A stretch of DNA of 64,000 nt from Actinomycetota bacterium (GTDB lineage: Bacteria > Actinomycetota > Geothermincolia > Geothermincolales > RBG-13-55-18), in contig JACIXC010000002.1 of NCBI GenBank assembly GCA_014360655.1, positions 62,001 to 126,000 on the forward strand, read 5' to 3'. A model generated the notes under the pieces. It saw only the letters and a program-made list of their open reading frames with translations, was not told the DNA's origin and ran no database searches. A program made the position numbers and the translations under genes. Of this stretch, positions 27,440-35,804 are shown piece after piece. Position 1 is the first letter of the stretch. Each line of letters starts with the position of its first letter.

Positions 27440-28006
27440 TTGTCCGAAACGACGCGGTGCTTCAACTGCAGCAAGGAGGTACCCCTGGGGGTCGAGAGGT
27501 GCCCGGTCTGCGGTTTCTCCTTTCTTGGCGGCCGCATCGAGGCCATCAAGGAGGCGACTGAACTGAACTCCCAGGCCCAGCTCCTCGATTCCAGGGGAAA
27601 GTTCGACGAGTCCGTCCCCCTTTACCGCAAGGCCGTGGAGCTCTACCCCGAGTTCGTGGTGGCCTGGTACAACCTGGGAATCGCGCTGGGGAAGCTGTCG
27701 CGGCACGAGGAGGCGATGGAAGCCCTCGGCCGGGCCATCGCCTTGAAGCAGGATTTCGCGGCGGCCTACGCGGCGCGAGGAGACGTGCGCGCCTCGGCGG
27801 GCGATTACGACGGCGCGGTCAGCGACTATTCCATGGCCCTGGAGCTCTATCCGGACTACGCGCAGGCCTATTACAGGCGGGCCCTCGCCTGGATGGAGAT
27901 GAAAAAGACGGAGGAGGCGTGCCAGGACCTGGAGGACTATCTCTTCTACAAGCCGCATGACGCGCGTGCGCGAAGGCGACTCGAGAGATTGAAGGGAGGA
28001 GCGTGA
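27440..28006 (+). CDS. TPR-repeat protein with N-terminal zinc ribbon
   Basis: A 188-residue soluble protein. Residues 6-25 form a zinc-ribbon-like CFNC...CPVC motif. The rest is tetratricopeptide repeats (LYRKAVELYPEFVVAWYNLGIALGK, ALGRAIALKQDFAAAYAARGD, ALELYPDYAQAYYRRAL), which mediate protein-protein contacts. The TTG start at 27440 is supported by GAGGGG upstream; starting earlier would run into the tRNA. Its stop overlaps the start of the small downstream gene (TGATG). No partner is visible apart from that gene. Confidence 0.82.
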   Translation: MSETTRCFNCSKEVPLGVERCPVCGFSFLGGRIEAIKEATELNSQAQLLDSRGKFDESVPLYRKAVELYPEFVVAWYNLGIALGKLSRHEEAMEALGRAIALKQDFAAAYAARGDVRASAGDYDGAVSDYSMALELYPDYAQAYYRRALAWMEMKKTEEACQDLEDYLFYKPHDARARRRLERLKGGA

Positions 28007-28236
28007 TGCCGGTGGCCGACCTGGAGGGTTTCAGGGCGCTCTGTGAGCCCAAGAAGGAATGCGAGTTCATGATCTGGACGGTGGGCGGGCATTATTTCCG
28101 CGGCACGCTGGACGAGGTCGACGAGCGCGGTTTCCTGGTCCTCAAGGACGTTAGCTGTACCCTGGCGGGGGAGAGGCAGGAGCGCGAAGCGGTCCACGTG
28201 GCCGTGCACGCCATCGATGCCTTTTCCTGGGAATAG
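28006..28236 (+). CDS. Small LSm-like hypothetical protein
   Basis: A 76-residue protein coupled to the TPR gene by a TGATG overlap. Its core (VGGHYFRGTLDEVDERGFLVLKDV) has the strand-turn pattern of the Sm1 motif of LSm/Hfq-like small beta-barrels, with G-x-L-x-x-V-D followed by a hydrophobic strand, and a possible Sm2 strand in EAVHVAVHAIDAFSW. This fold suggestion is an inference from pattern. No membrane or secretion signal is present. Confidence 0.65.
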   Translation: MPVADLEGFRALCEPKKECEFMIWTVGGHYFRGTLDEVDERGFLVLKDVSCTLAGERQEREAVHVAVHAIDAFSWE

Positions 28237-28241
28237 GCCGC

Positions 28242-28260
28242 CCCGCCACCGCCTGGCGGG
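28242..28260. terminator. Hairpin between convergent genes
   Basis: CCCGCCA (28242-28248) pairs with TGGCGGG (28254-28260) in the 45-base gap between the convergent LSm-like and DUF1844 genes. There is no clear U-tract on either strand, so it is only a weak terminator candidate. Confidence 0.3.
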
Positions 28261-28281
28261 CCGCCTTGGGGGCACGTTGCC

Positions 28282-28863
28282 CTATCCCCTCTTGAGCTGC
28301 ACGAAGTTCAGCTGCAGGTTGGCCAGGACGCCGCGAAACGGCCTCAGGCCCTCCTCGGCGATCTTCCCCTCCGCGCCCTTGACCATCGCCTCGAGGATGT
28401 CGATGGCCAGCCGCGCCTGGTCCAGGTCTCGGTACTTGAGGTTCACGCTCTCGGGCAGGCCCATCTTCAGGTAACCCATGCTGGCCATCTGGTTCATCAT
28501 GGTCAGCACCACATCGGCCACCGTGACCCGCTCCAGGCTCTCCTCCAGGAGACGGTGGAATTCCTCCTCGCTTACCTCGCGCTCCTCGCGCGCCTCGACG
28601 CGCTCCTCGCGCGTGCCGGGCGCGGAGTCCTCCGCCGTCCCGCCCGCGGCGGGCTTTTCCCGCTCCTCCGCTTTCGTCGCGGCCTGCGCGCGGGTCGCCG
28701 CACGTTTTCCCGTGCCGGTCTCCTCCCGGGTGGCCTTGCCCTTATCGCGCGCCGCGTCTTTGCCCGCCGCCTTCTTGCCGGCGCCCTCCCGCGGCTTTTC
28801 TCCCGTCGTGGCGGCCTTGCCGGTCCGGGGCTTGCGCGGCGCCTTTTCCTCCTTTTCCGCCAT
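28282..28863 (-). CDS. DUF1844 protein with long Lys/Ala/Glu-rich N-terminus
   Basis: A 193-residue protein. The C-terminal 90 residues match the DUF1844 family (LTMMNQMASMGYLKMGLPE, DLDQARLAIDILEAMVKGAEG, LANLQLNFVQL). The first 100 residues are highly charged and low complexity (Lys, Ala, Glu, Thr), probably disordered. The start at 28863 is chosen because AAGGAGG lies 6 bases upstream; a start at 28893 would add ten residues. The function of DUF1844 is not established. It is a single gene on the minus strand, back to back with the thiamine leader. Confidence 0.82.
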   Translation of the reverse strand: MAEKEEKAPRKPRTGKAATTGEKPREGAGKKAAGKDAARDKGKATREETGTGKRAATRAQAATKAEEREKPAAGGTAEDSAPGTREERVEAREEREVSEEEFHRLLEESLERVTVADVVLTMMNQMASMGYLKMGLPESVNLKYRDLDQARLAIDILEAMVKGAEGKIAEEGLRPFRGVLANLQLNFVQLKRG

Positions 28864-29065
28864 GGCGACCTCCTTTCCGGGATTTCGACTCACGCCGTTT
28901 CGCGCGAAAACGGCAACGTACCGGTATGGGGCGGAACGAACGGGTTGATGTCCGCCCTTCCTTCCCCTGTTGCCTTATTGTATATTTTACATGAGGAAAT
29001 ATGCCGTATGCGCAGCCGCAGGGCCTGTCCCGAAGCCGCAGCGCAGGTTGACAACCGCATAAGCT

Positions 29066-29146
29066 CCATGTAGGGGTGCTCCCGAGCGGGGGCTGAGAGC
29101 ATACCCTCGGAACCTGACCTGGGTAATGCCAGCGTAGGGAACATGG
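29066..29146 (+). promoter_or_regulatory. TPP riboswitch (THI element)
   Basis: The conserved core is present: GGGGTGC, then GGCTGAGAG, then AACCTGACCTGGGTAATGCC and GCGTAGGGAA. The closing P1 helix is CCATG (29066-29070) with CATGG (29142-29146). It binds thiamine pyrophosphate and controls the thi4-thiE-thiC-thiL-thiD genes downstream. An intrinsic terminator follows within 30 bases, so regulation is probably by premature termination. Confidence 0.97.
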
Positions 29147-29175
29147 TCGATTCGTGACGATCGATTGTTTTCGCG

Positions 29176-29202
29176 GCGCCGCCCGGTCGGGCGGCGCTTT
29201 TT
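29176..29202 (+). terminator. Intrinsic terminator of the TPP riboswitch
   Basis: GCGCCGCCCG (29176-29185) pairs with CGGGCGGCGC (29188-29197), leaving a short apical loop, followed by TTTTTA (29198-29203). It lies between the riboswitch aptamer and the thi4 ribosome site, the expected expression platform of an OFF-switch. Confidence 0.9.
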
Positions 29203-29248
29203 ATGCGGGAAGGTCCGCTCCGGCGAGGAGGAAACGGAGGTAGGAAAG

Positions 29249-30031
29249 GTGTCACTGGAAGAGACGGCGATAACGGCGTGCATCACGCGCTCCTTCTGCG
29301 AGGACTTCCTGGCCGACCTGGAGCTCGACGTGGCCGTCGCGGGCGCGGGGCCCTCGGGGATAACCGCCGCGCGCTACCTGGCACGGGCGGGCGCGAAGAC
29401 CGCCGTGTTCGAGAGGAACCTCTACGTGGGAGGTGGGATGTGGGGAGGAGGCATGCTCTTCCCGCGCATCGTGGTGCAGGAGGAGGCGAAGCCCCTGCTG
29501 GATGAGGTGGGAGTGCGCCTGCGGGAGGCCGCGCCTGGACTCTACGTGGCCGACTCCGTGGAAGCCGTGTCGTGCTGCGCCGCCGCGGCACTGCGGGCGG
29601 GAGCCCGCATCTGGGTGGGCATGGGCGTGGAGGACCTGGTTCTCAGGGAGGACCACCGCGTGTGCGGCGTGGTGCTCAACTGGATGGCGGTGGAGAGGGC
29701 GGGGCTGCACGTGGACCCCATGGCGCTGCGCGCGCGCCTGGTCATCGACGCCACCGGCCACGACGCGGAGGTATGCCGTACCCTAACGCGCAAGGTGCCC
29801 GGGCTGCGCCTTCCCACGCCGGACGGTTCCGTGGTGGGGGAGATGCCCATGTGGGCGGAGAAGGGCGAAGGTTCCCTGGTGGAGAACACGAGGGAGGTGC
29901 ATCCCGGGCTCATCGTGGCCGGCATGACGGCGAACGCCGTCTTCGGCTCGTACCGCATGGGGGCCGTCTTCGGGGGGATGCTCCTTTCCGGGAAGAGGGC
30001 CGCGGAACTGGCCCTGGAATCACTGGGGTGA
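29249..30031 (+). CDS. thi4: Thiazole synthase, Thi4 type, probably sulfide-dependent
   Basis: Thi4 makes the thiamine thiazole from NAD and glycine. The 260-residue protein has the Rossmann FAD/NAD-type motif GAGPSGITAARYLA, the ERNLYVGGGMWGGGMLF segment and the C-terminal GMTANAVFGSYRMGAVFGGM. At the position of the sulfur-donating cysteine of yeast Thi4 this protein has histidine (H154, in AGLHVDPMAL), as in methanogen enzymes that use free sulfide catalytically rather than sacrificing a cysteine. The start is GTG 29249, with GGAGG 8 bases upstream; an upstream in-frame start would include the terminator. It is the first gene after the riboswitch. Confidence 0.92.
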   Translation: MSLEETAITACITRSFCEDFLADLELDVAVAGAGPSGITAARYLARAGAKTAVFERNLYVGGGMWGGGMLFPRIVVQEEAKPLLDEVGVRLREAAPGLYVADSVEAVSCCAAAALRAGARIWVGMGVEDLVLREDHRVCGVVLNWMAVERAGLHVDPMALRARLVIDATGHDAEVCRTLTRKVPGLRLPTPDGSVVGEMPMWAEKGEGSLVENTREVHPGLIVAGMTANAVFGSYRMGAVFGGMLLSGKRAAELALESLG

Positions 30032-30033
30032 GG

Positions 30034-30678
30034 ATGGCGGGACGACTGCGCCTGGGAGTCTACGTTATAACCCTCGCCGACGCGGGGCGGGGCAGGGGAC
30101 ACGTGGACGTTGCCCGCGCCGCCCTGGCGGGAGGCGCGGACGCCCTGCAACTGCGGGACAAGGCGCTGGATGGGGGCGCGCTCTACCGCCTCGCCCTGGA
30201 GGTCCGCGGTGCGGTGGAGGAGAGCGGCGCCGACTGCCTTTTCCTGGTGAACGACCGCGTGGACGTGGCCGTCGCCGCGGGGGCGGACGGCGTCCACCTG
30301 GGCCAGGAGGACCTCCCTGCCCCCGCCGCCAGGGCCCTGCTGGGAGAGGGATTGATACTGGGCATCTCGGCGGGCACGGTTGCGGAGGCGGTGAGGGCGG
30401 AGAGGGAGGGCGCCGATTACCTCGGCGTGGGCCCGGTCTTCCCCACCCCCAGCAAGGCCGACGCCGGCGAGCCGATAGGGCTGGAGGGCCTGCGCAGGAT
30501 CAGGGACGCCGTGGCTTTGCCCCTGGTAGCCATAGGGGGCATAGACGAGGGGAAGGTGGAGGCCGTCTTCGCGGCCGGGGCGGACGGGGTGGCGGTGATC
30601 TCGGCCGTCGCCTCCGCCGCGGACATGGAGGCCGCGGTCAGGCGGCTGCGCAGGGCCGTGGACTCCTGCAGGAAATGA
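30034..30678 (+). CDS. thiE: Thiamine-phosphate synthase
   Basis: ThiE joins HMP-pyrophosphate and thiazole phosphate to give thiamine phosphate. The 214-residue TIM barrel shows the family motifs ALQLRDK, FLVNDRVDVAVAAGADGVHLGQEDLP, YLGVGPVFPTPSK and VAIGGI. It starts two bases after thi4, so translation is coupled. Longer in-frame upstream sequence only shadows thi4. Confidence 0.95.
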   Translation: MAGRLRLGVYVITLADAGRGRGHVDVARAALAGGADALQLRDKALDGGALYRLALEVRGAVEESGADCLFLVNDRVDVAVAAGADGVHLGQEDLPAPAARALLGEGLILGISAGTVAEAVRAEREGADYLGVGPVFPTPSKADAGEPIGLEGLRRIRDAVALPLVAIGGIDEGKVEAVFAAGADGVAVISAVASAADMEAAVRRLRRAVDSCRK

Positions 30679-30728
30679 GCGGGGCCCGACCCCCGTGCAT
30701 GTTCGGATGACGTCCGGGAGGGACGGAT

Positions 30729-32042
30729 ATGGAAAGAAAAACGGTGATGGAGGAGCTGAGGAGGGGGATACTGCCGCCCTGCGTGGCGGATGCCGCTTCC
30801 CTGGAAGGACTTTCCAGTGAGGACGTGGCGGAGGCGGTAGCCGCCGGGACGGCGGTGGTCCCCTGCAGTGTCGCGCGCAGAATGGAGAGGCCGTGCGTCA
30901 TCGGGGGAGGTTCGCGCACCAAGGTAAACGCGAACATCGGGACCTCGAGCGACTATGCCGGGGTCGACGAGGAGCTGGCCAAGCTGCGCGCTGCGGTGGA
31001 GGCGGGCACCGACGCGGTGATGGACCTATCCACGGGCGGGCCCATAGACAGGGTGCGGGAGGCGGTGGTGGCTGCCTCGCCCGTGCCGGTGGGGACGGTG
31101 CCCATCTACCAGGCGGCGGTGCGCGCGCAGGAGGAAAAGGGCAGCATCGTGGCCATGAGTGAAGAGGACATGTTCCGCGCCATAGAGGACCACTGCGCGT
31201 CGGGGGTCGACTTCATCACCGTGCACTGCGGGGTGACCGCGGGGGTGCTCGAGACCCTGAAATCCAACCCCAGGGTGGCGGACATCGTCAGCCGCGGCGG
31301 CGCTTTCCTGGCGGGGTGGATCCTGCATAACGGGAAGGAGAACCCGCTTTACGAGCGATTCGACCGCCTGCTCGAGCTTGCCCGCAGGTACGAGGTGACG
31401 CTGTCCCTGGGCGACGGCCTGCGACCGGGTTGCATCGAGGACGCCACGGACCCCGCGCAGGTTGCCGAGCTGGTGGTGCTGGGCGGCCTGGTGAAGCGCT
31501 GCCGCGAGGCGGGGGTGCAGTGCATGGTGGAGGGACCGGGGCACATACCCCTGCACCAGGTGGAAGCCAACGTGAGGCTGGCGAAAGGCATAACCGGGGG
31601 CGCCCCCTTCTACGTGCTGGGGCCCCTGGTCACCGACGTCGCGGCGGGATACGACCACGTGGCGGCGGCCATAGGGGGAGCGCTGGCCGCGATGGCGGGC
31701 GCCGATTTCCTCTGTTACGTCACGCCCCGCGAGCACCTGGGGCTTCCCACCGCGGAGGACGTGAGGGAGGGGGTCATAGTGACCAGGATCGCCGGGCACG
31801 CGGCGGATATCGCGCGCGGGATCCCGGCGGCCCGCGAATGGGACCTGCGCATGAGCCGGGCACGCAAGGCGCTGGACTGGGAGGGACAGCTGGGCATGGC
31901 CCTGGACCCGCGCAAGGCGCGCCGCCTCTTCGGCGAGCGCCAGGTGGAGGGCGAGAAGGCCTGCACCATGTGCGGAGATTTCTGCGCCATGCGCTTCATC
32001 TCGGAGTACCTGGGGCGCGAGGAGGTGCCGGCCTGCGGGTGA
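30729..32042 (+). CDS. thiC: HMP-P synthase (phosphomethylpyrimidine synthase)
   Basis: ThiC converts aminoimidazole ribotide to HMP-phosphate by a radical SAM reaction. The protein is 437 residues, the short bacterial/archaeal form without the N-terminal extension of proteobacterial ThiC. Motifs include VNANIGTSSDY, MDLSTGG, FITVHCGV and VEGPGHIPLHQV. The C-terminal cluster ligands are C412, C415 and C419 (CTMCGDFC), that is CX2CX3C, one residue shorter than the usual CX2CX4C. The nucleotide sequence reads cleanly there. It lies between thiE and thiL. Confidence 0.95.
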   Translation: MERKTVMEELRRGILPPCVADAASLEGLSSEDVAEAVAAGTAVVPCSVARRMERPCVIGGGSRTKVNANIGTSSDYAGVDEELAKLRAAVEAGTDAVMDLSTGGPIDRVREAVVAASPVPVGTVPIYQAAVRAQEEKGSIVAMSEEDMFRAIEDHCASGVDFITVHCGVTAGVLETLKSNPRVADIVSRGGAFLAGWILHNGKENPLYERFDRLLELARRYEVTLSLGDGLRPGCIEDATDPAQVAELVVLGGLVKRCREAGVQCMVEGPGHIPLHQVEANVRLAKGITGGAPFYVLGPLVTDVAAGYDHVAAAIGGALAAMAGADFLCYVTPREHLGLPTAEDVREGVIVTRIAGHAADIARGIPAAREWDLRMSRARKALDWEGQLGMALDPRKARRLFGERQVEGEKACTMCGDFCAMRFISEYLGREEVPACG

Positions 32043-32103
32043 GCGCGGGGGAACGAGAGGAGCCGGGTTGGCGCGGAGGCCAGGGCGAGGCGAGGAGGTA
32101 ACG

Positions 32104-33084
32104 TTGCGCGTCTCGGATGCGGGGGAATTCGGGCTCATCGCCATCCTGCGCGGGATGCTGGGCGAGGGGGCCGGCGACCTCCTGCGCGGCGTGGGTGACG
32201 ATGCCGCGGTCATCCGCGGCCCCGGCGGGGCCCTGTGGGCATACACCGCCGATGCCCTGGTGGAGGGGGTGCACTTCGACCTCTCCTATACCTCGTGGCA
32301 CTCCCTGGGCTACCGGGCGCTGGCGGCGAACCTCTCCGACCTGGCCTCCATGGGGGGATGCGGAAGCTCCTATGCGCTGGTGGTGCTGGGCCTGCGGGAA
32401 GAGGTGGAGACGGAGTCGGTGGAGGAGATGTACCGCGGCATGCTGGAGTGCGGAGACGCCTTCGCGTGCCGCCTGGCGGGAGGGGATATAGTGCGCTCGG
32501 CCGGGGGGTTGTTCGTTTCGATATCACTGGTGGGCAGCCTGGAGGGCGGGCGTTACCTGGCGAGGGGAAACGCGCGGCCGGGTGAGCTGGTCCTGGTCAC
32601 CGGGTCACTCGGAGATTCCAGTATCGGCCTGGAATGGCTGAGGAGGGGAGGGGAGGCGGGACATCCCTGCGCCGCGCGGCACCTTTACCCGCGTCCCCGC
32701 CTGGAGGAGGGCAGGCTCGCTATGCGGATGGGTGCCACCGCCGCCATAGACGTGAGCGACGGCCTGCTGCGCGACCTGGGGCACATCTGCGAGGAGAGCG
32801 GGGTGGGCGCCGAGGTCTATCTCGAGGAGATCCCCGTCTCACGGGAGGCGAGGGAGCTGGCGCGGGAGTTGGGGACGGATCACCTGGGAGCAGCCCTGCA
32901 CGGCGGCGAGGACTACGAGCTCGTCATCACGGCGGGCGATGAGAGCGCGCGTGAGATGGCGGAGCGGCTGCCGGCGTCGATAATCGGCAGGGTGACGGAG
33001 GGCGGCGGGGTCACCGTCCTGGACGGGGAGGGAAGGCGGGTGGAGGTCTCCCGCCTCGGCTACGAGCATTTCGGGCGGGGATGA
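32104..33084 (+). CDS. thiL: Thiamine-monophosphate kinase
   Basis: ThiL phosphorylates thiamine monophosphate to the active cofactor TPP. The 326-residue PurM-like protein has [23 protein letters not shown], the [11 protein letters not shown] signature, [23 protein letters not shown] and [13 protein letters not shown] 32104 is chosen because AGGAGGTAA lies just upstream; an in-frame start at 32068 has no comparable site. The order thiC-thiL-thiD fits a complete salvage/synthesis branch under the TPP riboswitch. Confidence 0.94.
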   Translation: MRVSDAGEFGLIAILRGMLGEGAGDLLRGVGDDAAVIRGPGGALWAYTADALVEGVHFDLSYTSWHSLGYRALAANLSDLASMGGCGSSYALVVLGLREEVETESVEEMYRGMLECGDAFACRLAGGDIVRSAGGLFVSISLVGSLEGGRYLARGNARPGELVLVTGSLGDSSIGLEWLRRGGEAGHPCAARHLYPRPRLEEGRLAMRMGATAAIDVSDGLLRDLGHICEESGVGAEVYLEEIPVSREARELARELGTDHLGAALHGGEDYELVITAGDESAREMAERLPASIIGRVTEGGGVTVLDGEGRRVEVSRLGYEHFGRG

Positions 33085-33228
33085 GGCGCGGCGGGAAGGT
33101 CGCCCCTGCACGGTCCTTCATGGGAATAATTTCCATAATGGCGCGGGGGAGGGATGGAGAAACGGGCACGGCGCGGGGAGGACCGTGCGTGGCTTGACGG
33201 GCGGCAGGAGGTCATGCGGGGGAACAGG

Positions 33229-34032
33229 ATGTCCGGGAAGAAGAGCTGGCCGGTGGCGCTCACCGTGGGGGGTTCCGATTCCGGGGGCGGGGCGGGCATA
33301 CAGGCCGACCTCAAGACCTTCTTCTCCCTCGGCGTGCACGGGGCGTGCGCCCTTACCAGCGTGACCTCGCAGAACACGCTGGGGGTGGTTTCCCGCTTCG
33401 ATCTTCCCGCGCAGGTGGTGATCTCCCAGGTGGAAGCCGTGATGGACGACATGGCGGTGGCGGCGGTGAAGACGGGCATGCTGGCCACCGCCGCCGTGGT
33501 GAAAGCGCTCGCCGCCTTCCTCGCGGAGAGAGGGGTGCGGAACCTGGTGGTCGATCCCGTGGTGCTCTCCTCCAGCGGGCAGCGGTTGCTGGACGCGGAG
33601 GCCGTCGCGGTGATGGCGGGGTCGTTGCTCCCACTCGCCGCCGTTTTCACGCCCAACCTGTACGAGGCATCGCTCTTCTGTGGCGAGGAGATAAGGGGCG
33701 TGGAAGGGATGAGGAAAGCGGCCCGGAAACTCCTCGCCCTGGGGCCGACCTGCGTGGTGGTGAAGGGCGGACACCTGGCCGGCAAGGAGGCCACCGACAT
33801 ATTCTATGACGGGAAGGAGATGCTCGCGCTCTCTTCGCCGCGGGTGGAGACGGAGGACGATCACGGCACCGGCTGCGTCTTCTCGGCGGCCATAGCGGCG
33901 CGCCTCGCGCGGGGAGAGGGGTTCACGTGCGCGGTACGGGGGGCCAAGCGGGACGTGACGGCGGCGCTGCGCAGCTCCCTGCGCCTGGGGGCGGGGAGGG
34001 GAGCGGTGAACCCCCTCTCCCGCGGGCGATGA
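33229..34032 (+). CDS. thiD: Hydroxymethylpyrimidine (phosphate) kinase
   Basis: ThiD phosphorylates HMP and HMP-P to HMP-pyrophosphate for ThiE. The 267-residue ribokinase-fold protein carries [18 protein letters not shown] at the N-terminus and the C-terminal [15 protein letters not shown], which holds the anion hole and catalytic Asp. The start is uncertain: ATG 33229 gives the usual family length, while ATG 33214 and 33154 are in-frame alternatives. It is the last recognisable thiamine gene; about 185 bases separate it from the next gene. Confidence 0.93.
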   Translation: MSGKKSWPVALTVGGSDSGGGAGIQADLKTFFSLGVHGACALTSVTSQNTLGVVSRFDLPAQVVISQVEAVMDDMAVAAVKTGMLATAAVVKALAAFLAERGVRNLVVDPVVLSSSGQRLLDAEAVAVMAGSLLPLAAVFTPNLYEASLFCGEEIRGVEGMRKAARKLLALGPTCVVVKGGHLAGKEATDIFYDGKEMLALSSPRVETEDDHGTGCVFSAAIAARLARGEGFTCAVRGAKRDVTAALRSSLRLGAGRGAVNPLSRGR

Positions 34033-34076
34033 GACGGGCGTGATATGGAACCGGCCCACGGCCGTTGCTATCCTAT

Positions 34077-34112
34077 CATGTGGGCGGCGACATGCATGTG
34101 GGCGGCGACATG
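34077..34112 (+). repeat. Perfect 18-base tandem duplication
   Basis: The unit CATGTGGGCGGCGACATG occurs twice with no gap (34077-34094 and 34095-34112), between thiD and the phosphodiesterase gene. Each unit is bounded by CATG on both sides. Confidence 0.7.
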
Positions 34113-34216
34113 CGGGCGCCGAAGCCAGACAGGGAGGATTGACGCAGGCGGGAAACGCCTGGTTGAACAAGGCGGAGGCACGGGAAAGGCTCGCTTCGGG
34201 GAAGGAGGTTGCCGAG

Positions 34217-34768
34217 ATGAGGATCGGGCTGGTCAGCGATACGCACGGTGACCCGGCTTCCTGGCGCATGGCCATGCGGGTCCTGAGCGGATGCGAACTC
34301 ATCCTCCACGCGGGGGACCACCTCTACCACGGGGCCTTCAACCCGGTGCTGCCCACCTACGACCCGCAGGAGATGGCGCGGGAGTTCAACGAATGCCCCA
34401 TCCCCGTGCTGCACGCGCGGGGGAATTGCGACTCGGACGTGGACCAGCTGGCCCTGCGGGACCCCATCCTGTCGCCTTACGTGATATGCCGCCTGGAGGG
34501 GCTGAACATCATGCTCACCCACGGCGACGCCATGGGCGAGCCGGAGCTGGTGGATTTGGCACGAAGGTACGGGATGCGTCTTCTCGTGCGCGGCCACACC
34601 CACGTGCACGGCATATGGGAACACGGCGACCTCCTCGTCTGCAATCCGGGGAGCCCGTCCCTGCCCAAGGGCGACGGCGTTCCCTCGGTGGGTATCCTGG
34701 AAGACGACACCGTGAGGCTCTACGATATCAGGAGCGGCGAGGCCATACAGGCCGGGTCCCTGCCCTGA
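34217..34768 (+). CDS. YfcE-type metallophosphoesterase
   Basis: A 183-residue calcineurin-like phosphodiesterase of the YfcE/MJ0936 group. All metal-binding blocks are visible: GLVSDTHGD, HAGDHLYHG, ARGNCD, THGDAMG and RGHTHVHG. The ATG at 34217 has GAAGGAGG 8 bases upstream; the longer frame reaching back to 34040 lacks family sequence. It lies after the thiamine genes, but no sequence feature links it to thiamine. Confidence 0.92.
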   Translation: MRIGLVSDTHGDPASWRMAMRVLSGCELILHAGDHLYHGAFNPVLPTYDPQEMAREFNECPIPVLHARGNCDSDVDQLALRDPILSPYVICRLEGLNIMLTHGDAMGEPELVDLARRYGMRLLVRGHTHVHGIWEHGDLLVCNPGSPSLPKGDGVPSVGILEDDTVRLYDIRSGEAIQAGSLP

Positions 34769-35001
34769 CGGGAACTCCCCCGACGGGCGGGAGCGGCGGG
34801 ACGCGGGCGGAGAGCAACCGCGTGATGCACGTTTCTATTGACGCGGCGGCGGGAGAGGGTGTGGGCGCCGCGGAGCGCAGTGGACCGGACCCGTAAAAGG
34901 GAAAGGCGCGGCCGCGATAGAATATAGGATACGCGGAGGGAAAAGGACGTTCGCGAAAGGTATCGAGAAGGAAGGCATTTTCGTCACAGGAGGTACGAGA
35001 G

Positions 35002-35586
35002 ATGAAAAAGGCGTTGCTGATCGGTCTGGTTGTCGTCCTCACGCTCGCTCTCGTCGCCGCGGTCGCCGGGTGCGGCGACAAGAACAAGGACACCGCCAAG
35101 CAGTACATGAGGGAGGGAGACGGTTACTACGAGGAAGCCAAGGTGACGTGGAGCGACATGGAGAACAAGCAGACGGAGCTGGCGGGCAAGGCGATGCAGG
35201 GCGATTTTTCCGCCTTTACCGGGGAAGCCGGCGCGGCCCTGCAGAAGGAGATCGAGACCACACTGGCCGGGATCAATGACAAGCTGGATGAAGCCGCCGC
35301 GTCCTACAAGAAGATCACCGGTCTCGAGGGGGTACAGGACTACAAGGAGTACGCCTCCGTTATGATCGATGCCGTGGAGGTCAGGCAGAGCATGGTGGAT
35401 GCCGCCAAGGCCCTCATCGTGGAGATGAGCGAGGCCTTCGCGGCGGTCGCCCAGGGAAAGGACGTCGACCTCATCTCCATGCTCATGGGAAGCGAGAACA
35501 TGAAGAAGGTCGACGAGCTGGCGGCCGAACTTACGAAGCTGGAGAAGGAAGCGGAAAAGATCAAGAAGGATAAGAACCTGGTATAG
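35002..35586 (+). CDS. Secreted lipoprotein, helical, unknown function
   Basis: A 194-residue protein with a clear lipoprotein signal: positively charged MKK, a hydrophobic stretch and the lipobox VAGC with C24 as the lipidated residue. The mature part is predicted almost entirely alpha-helical and charged (TELAGKAMQGDF, KLEKEAEKIKKDK), suggesting a coiled-coil or helical bundle on the outside of the membrane. AGGAGGT lies upstream of the ATG, and TAGAAT (34918) is a possible -10. No family is recognised and no catalytic residues are apparent. Confidence 0.82.
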   Translation: MKKALLIGLVVVLTLALVAAVAGCGDKNKDTAKQYMREGDGYYEEAKVTWSDMENKQTELAGKAMQGDFSAFTGEAGAALQKEIETTLAGINDKLDEAAASYKKITGLEGVQDYKEYASVMIDAVEVRQSMVDAAKALIVEMSEAFAAVAQGKDVDLISMLMGSENMKKVDELAAELTKLEKEAEKIKKDKNLV

Positions 35587-35616
35587 CCCTCGCGCGGCAC
35601 GCGGGATGGCGAGGGC
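35586..35616 (+). terminator. Hairpin overlapping the lipoprotein stop codon
   Basis: GCCCTCGC (35586-35593) pairs with GCGAGGGC (35609-35616) across a GC-rich loop. It starts at the last base of the lipoprotein stop codon. There is no U-tract. Confidence 0.4.
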
Positions 35617-35755
35617 CCGGTCATCACGCGGAGCAGCAGGCTCGAAACCGACCATGGTCGCGTAGGGACCGTGGCGGCGAAGGAAGCGGACTCCCCCGTG
35701 CGGAGGCAGCGAAACACGAGGGGAGAGGGGCGCGCTCGCCCCGGTGAAGGTGGCT

Positions 35756-35779
35756 GCAGCGGCGGGCTTCCGCCGCTGC
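35756..35779 (+). terminator. Perfect 10-bp hairpin upstream of the DUF6206-like gene
   Basis: GCAGCGGCGG (35756-35765) and CCGCCGCTGC (35770-35779) form an uninterrupted stem with a GCTT loop, followed by TCGACTTCTT. It ends 10 bases before the Shine-Dalgarno site of the next gene, so it may be a terminator for upstream transcripts or a 5' UTR structure. Confidence 0.4.
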
Positions 35780-35804
35780 TCGACTTCTTGGGAGGCGGAC
35801 CGCG

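Noticed and set aside
29165-29248. Upstream start of thi4 at 29165
   Set aside because: It would place the start codon before the riboswitch terminator and add an Arg-rich stretch unlike Thi4. GTG 29249 has a proper ribosome site.
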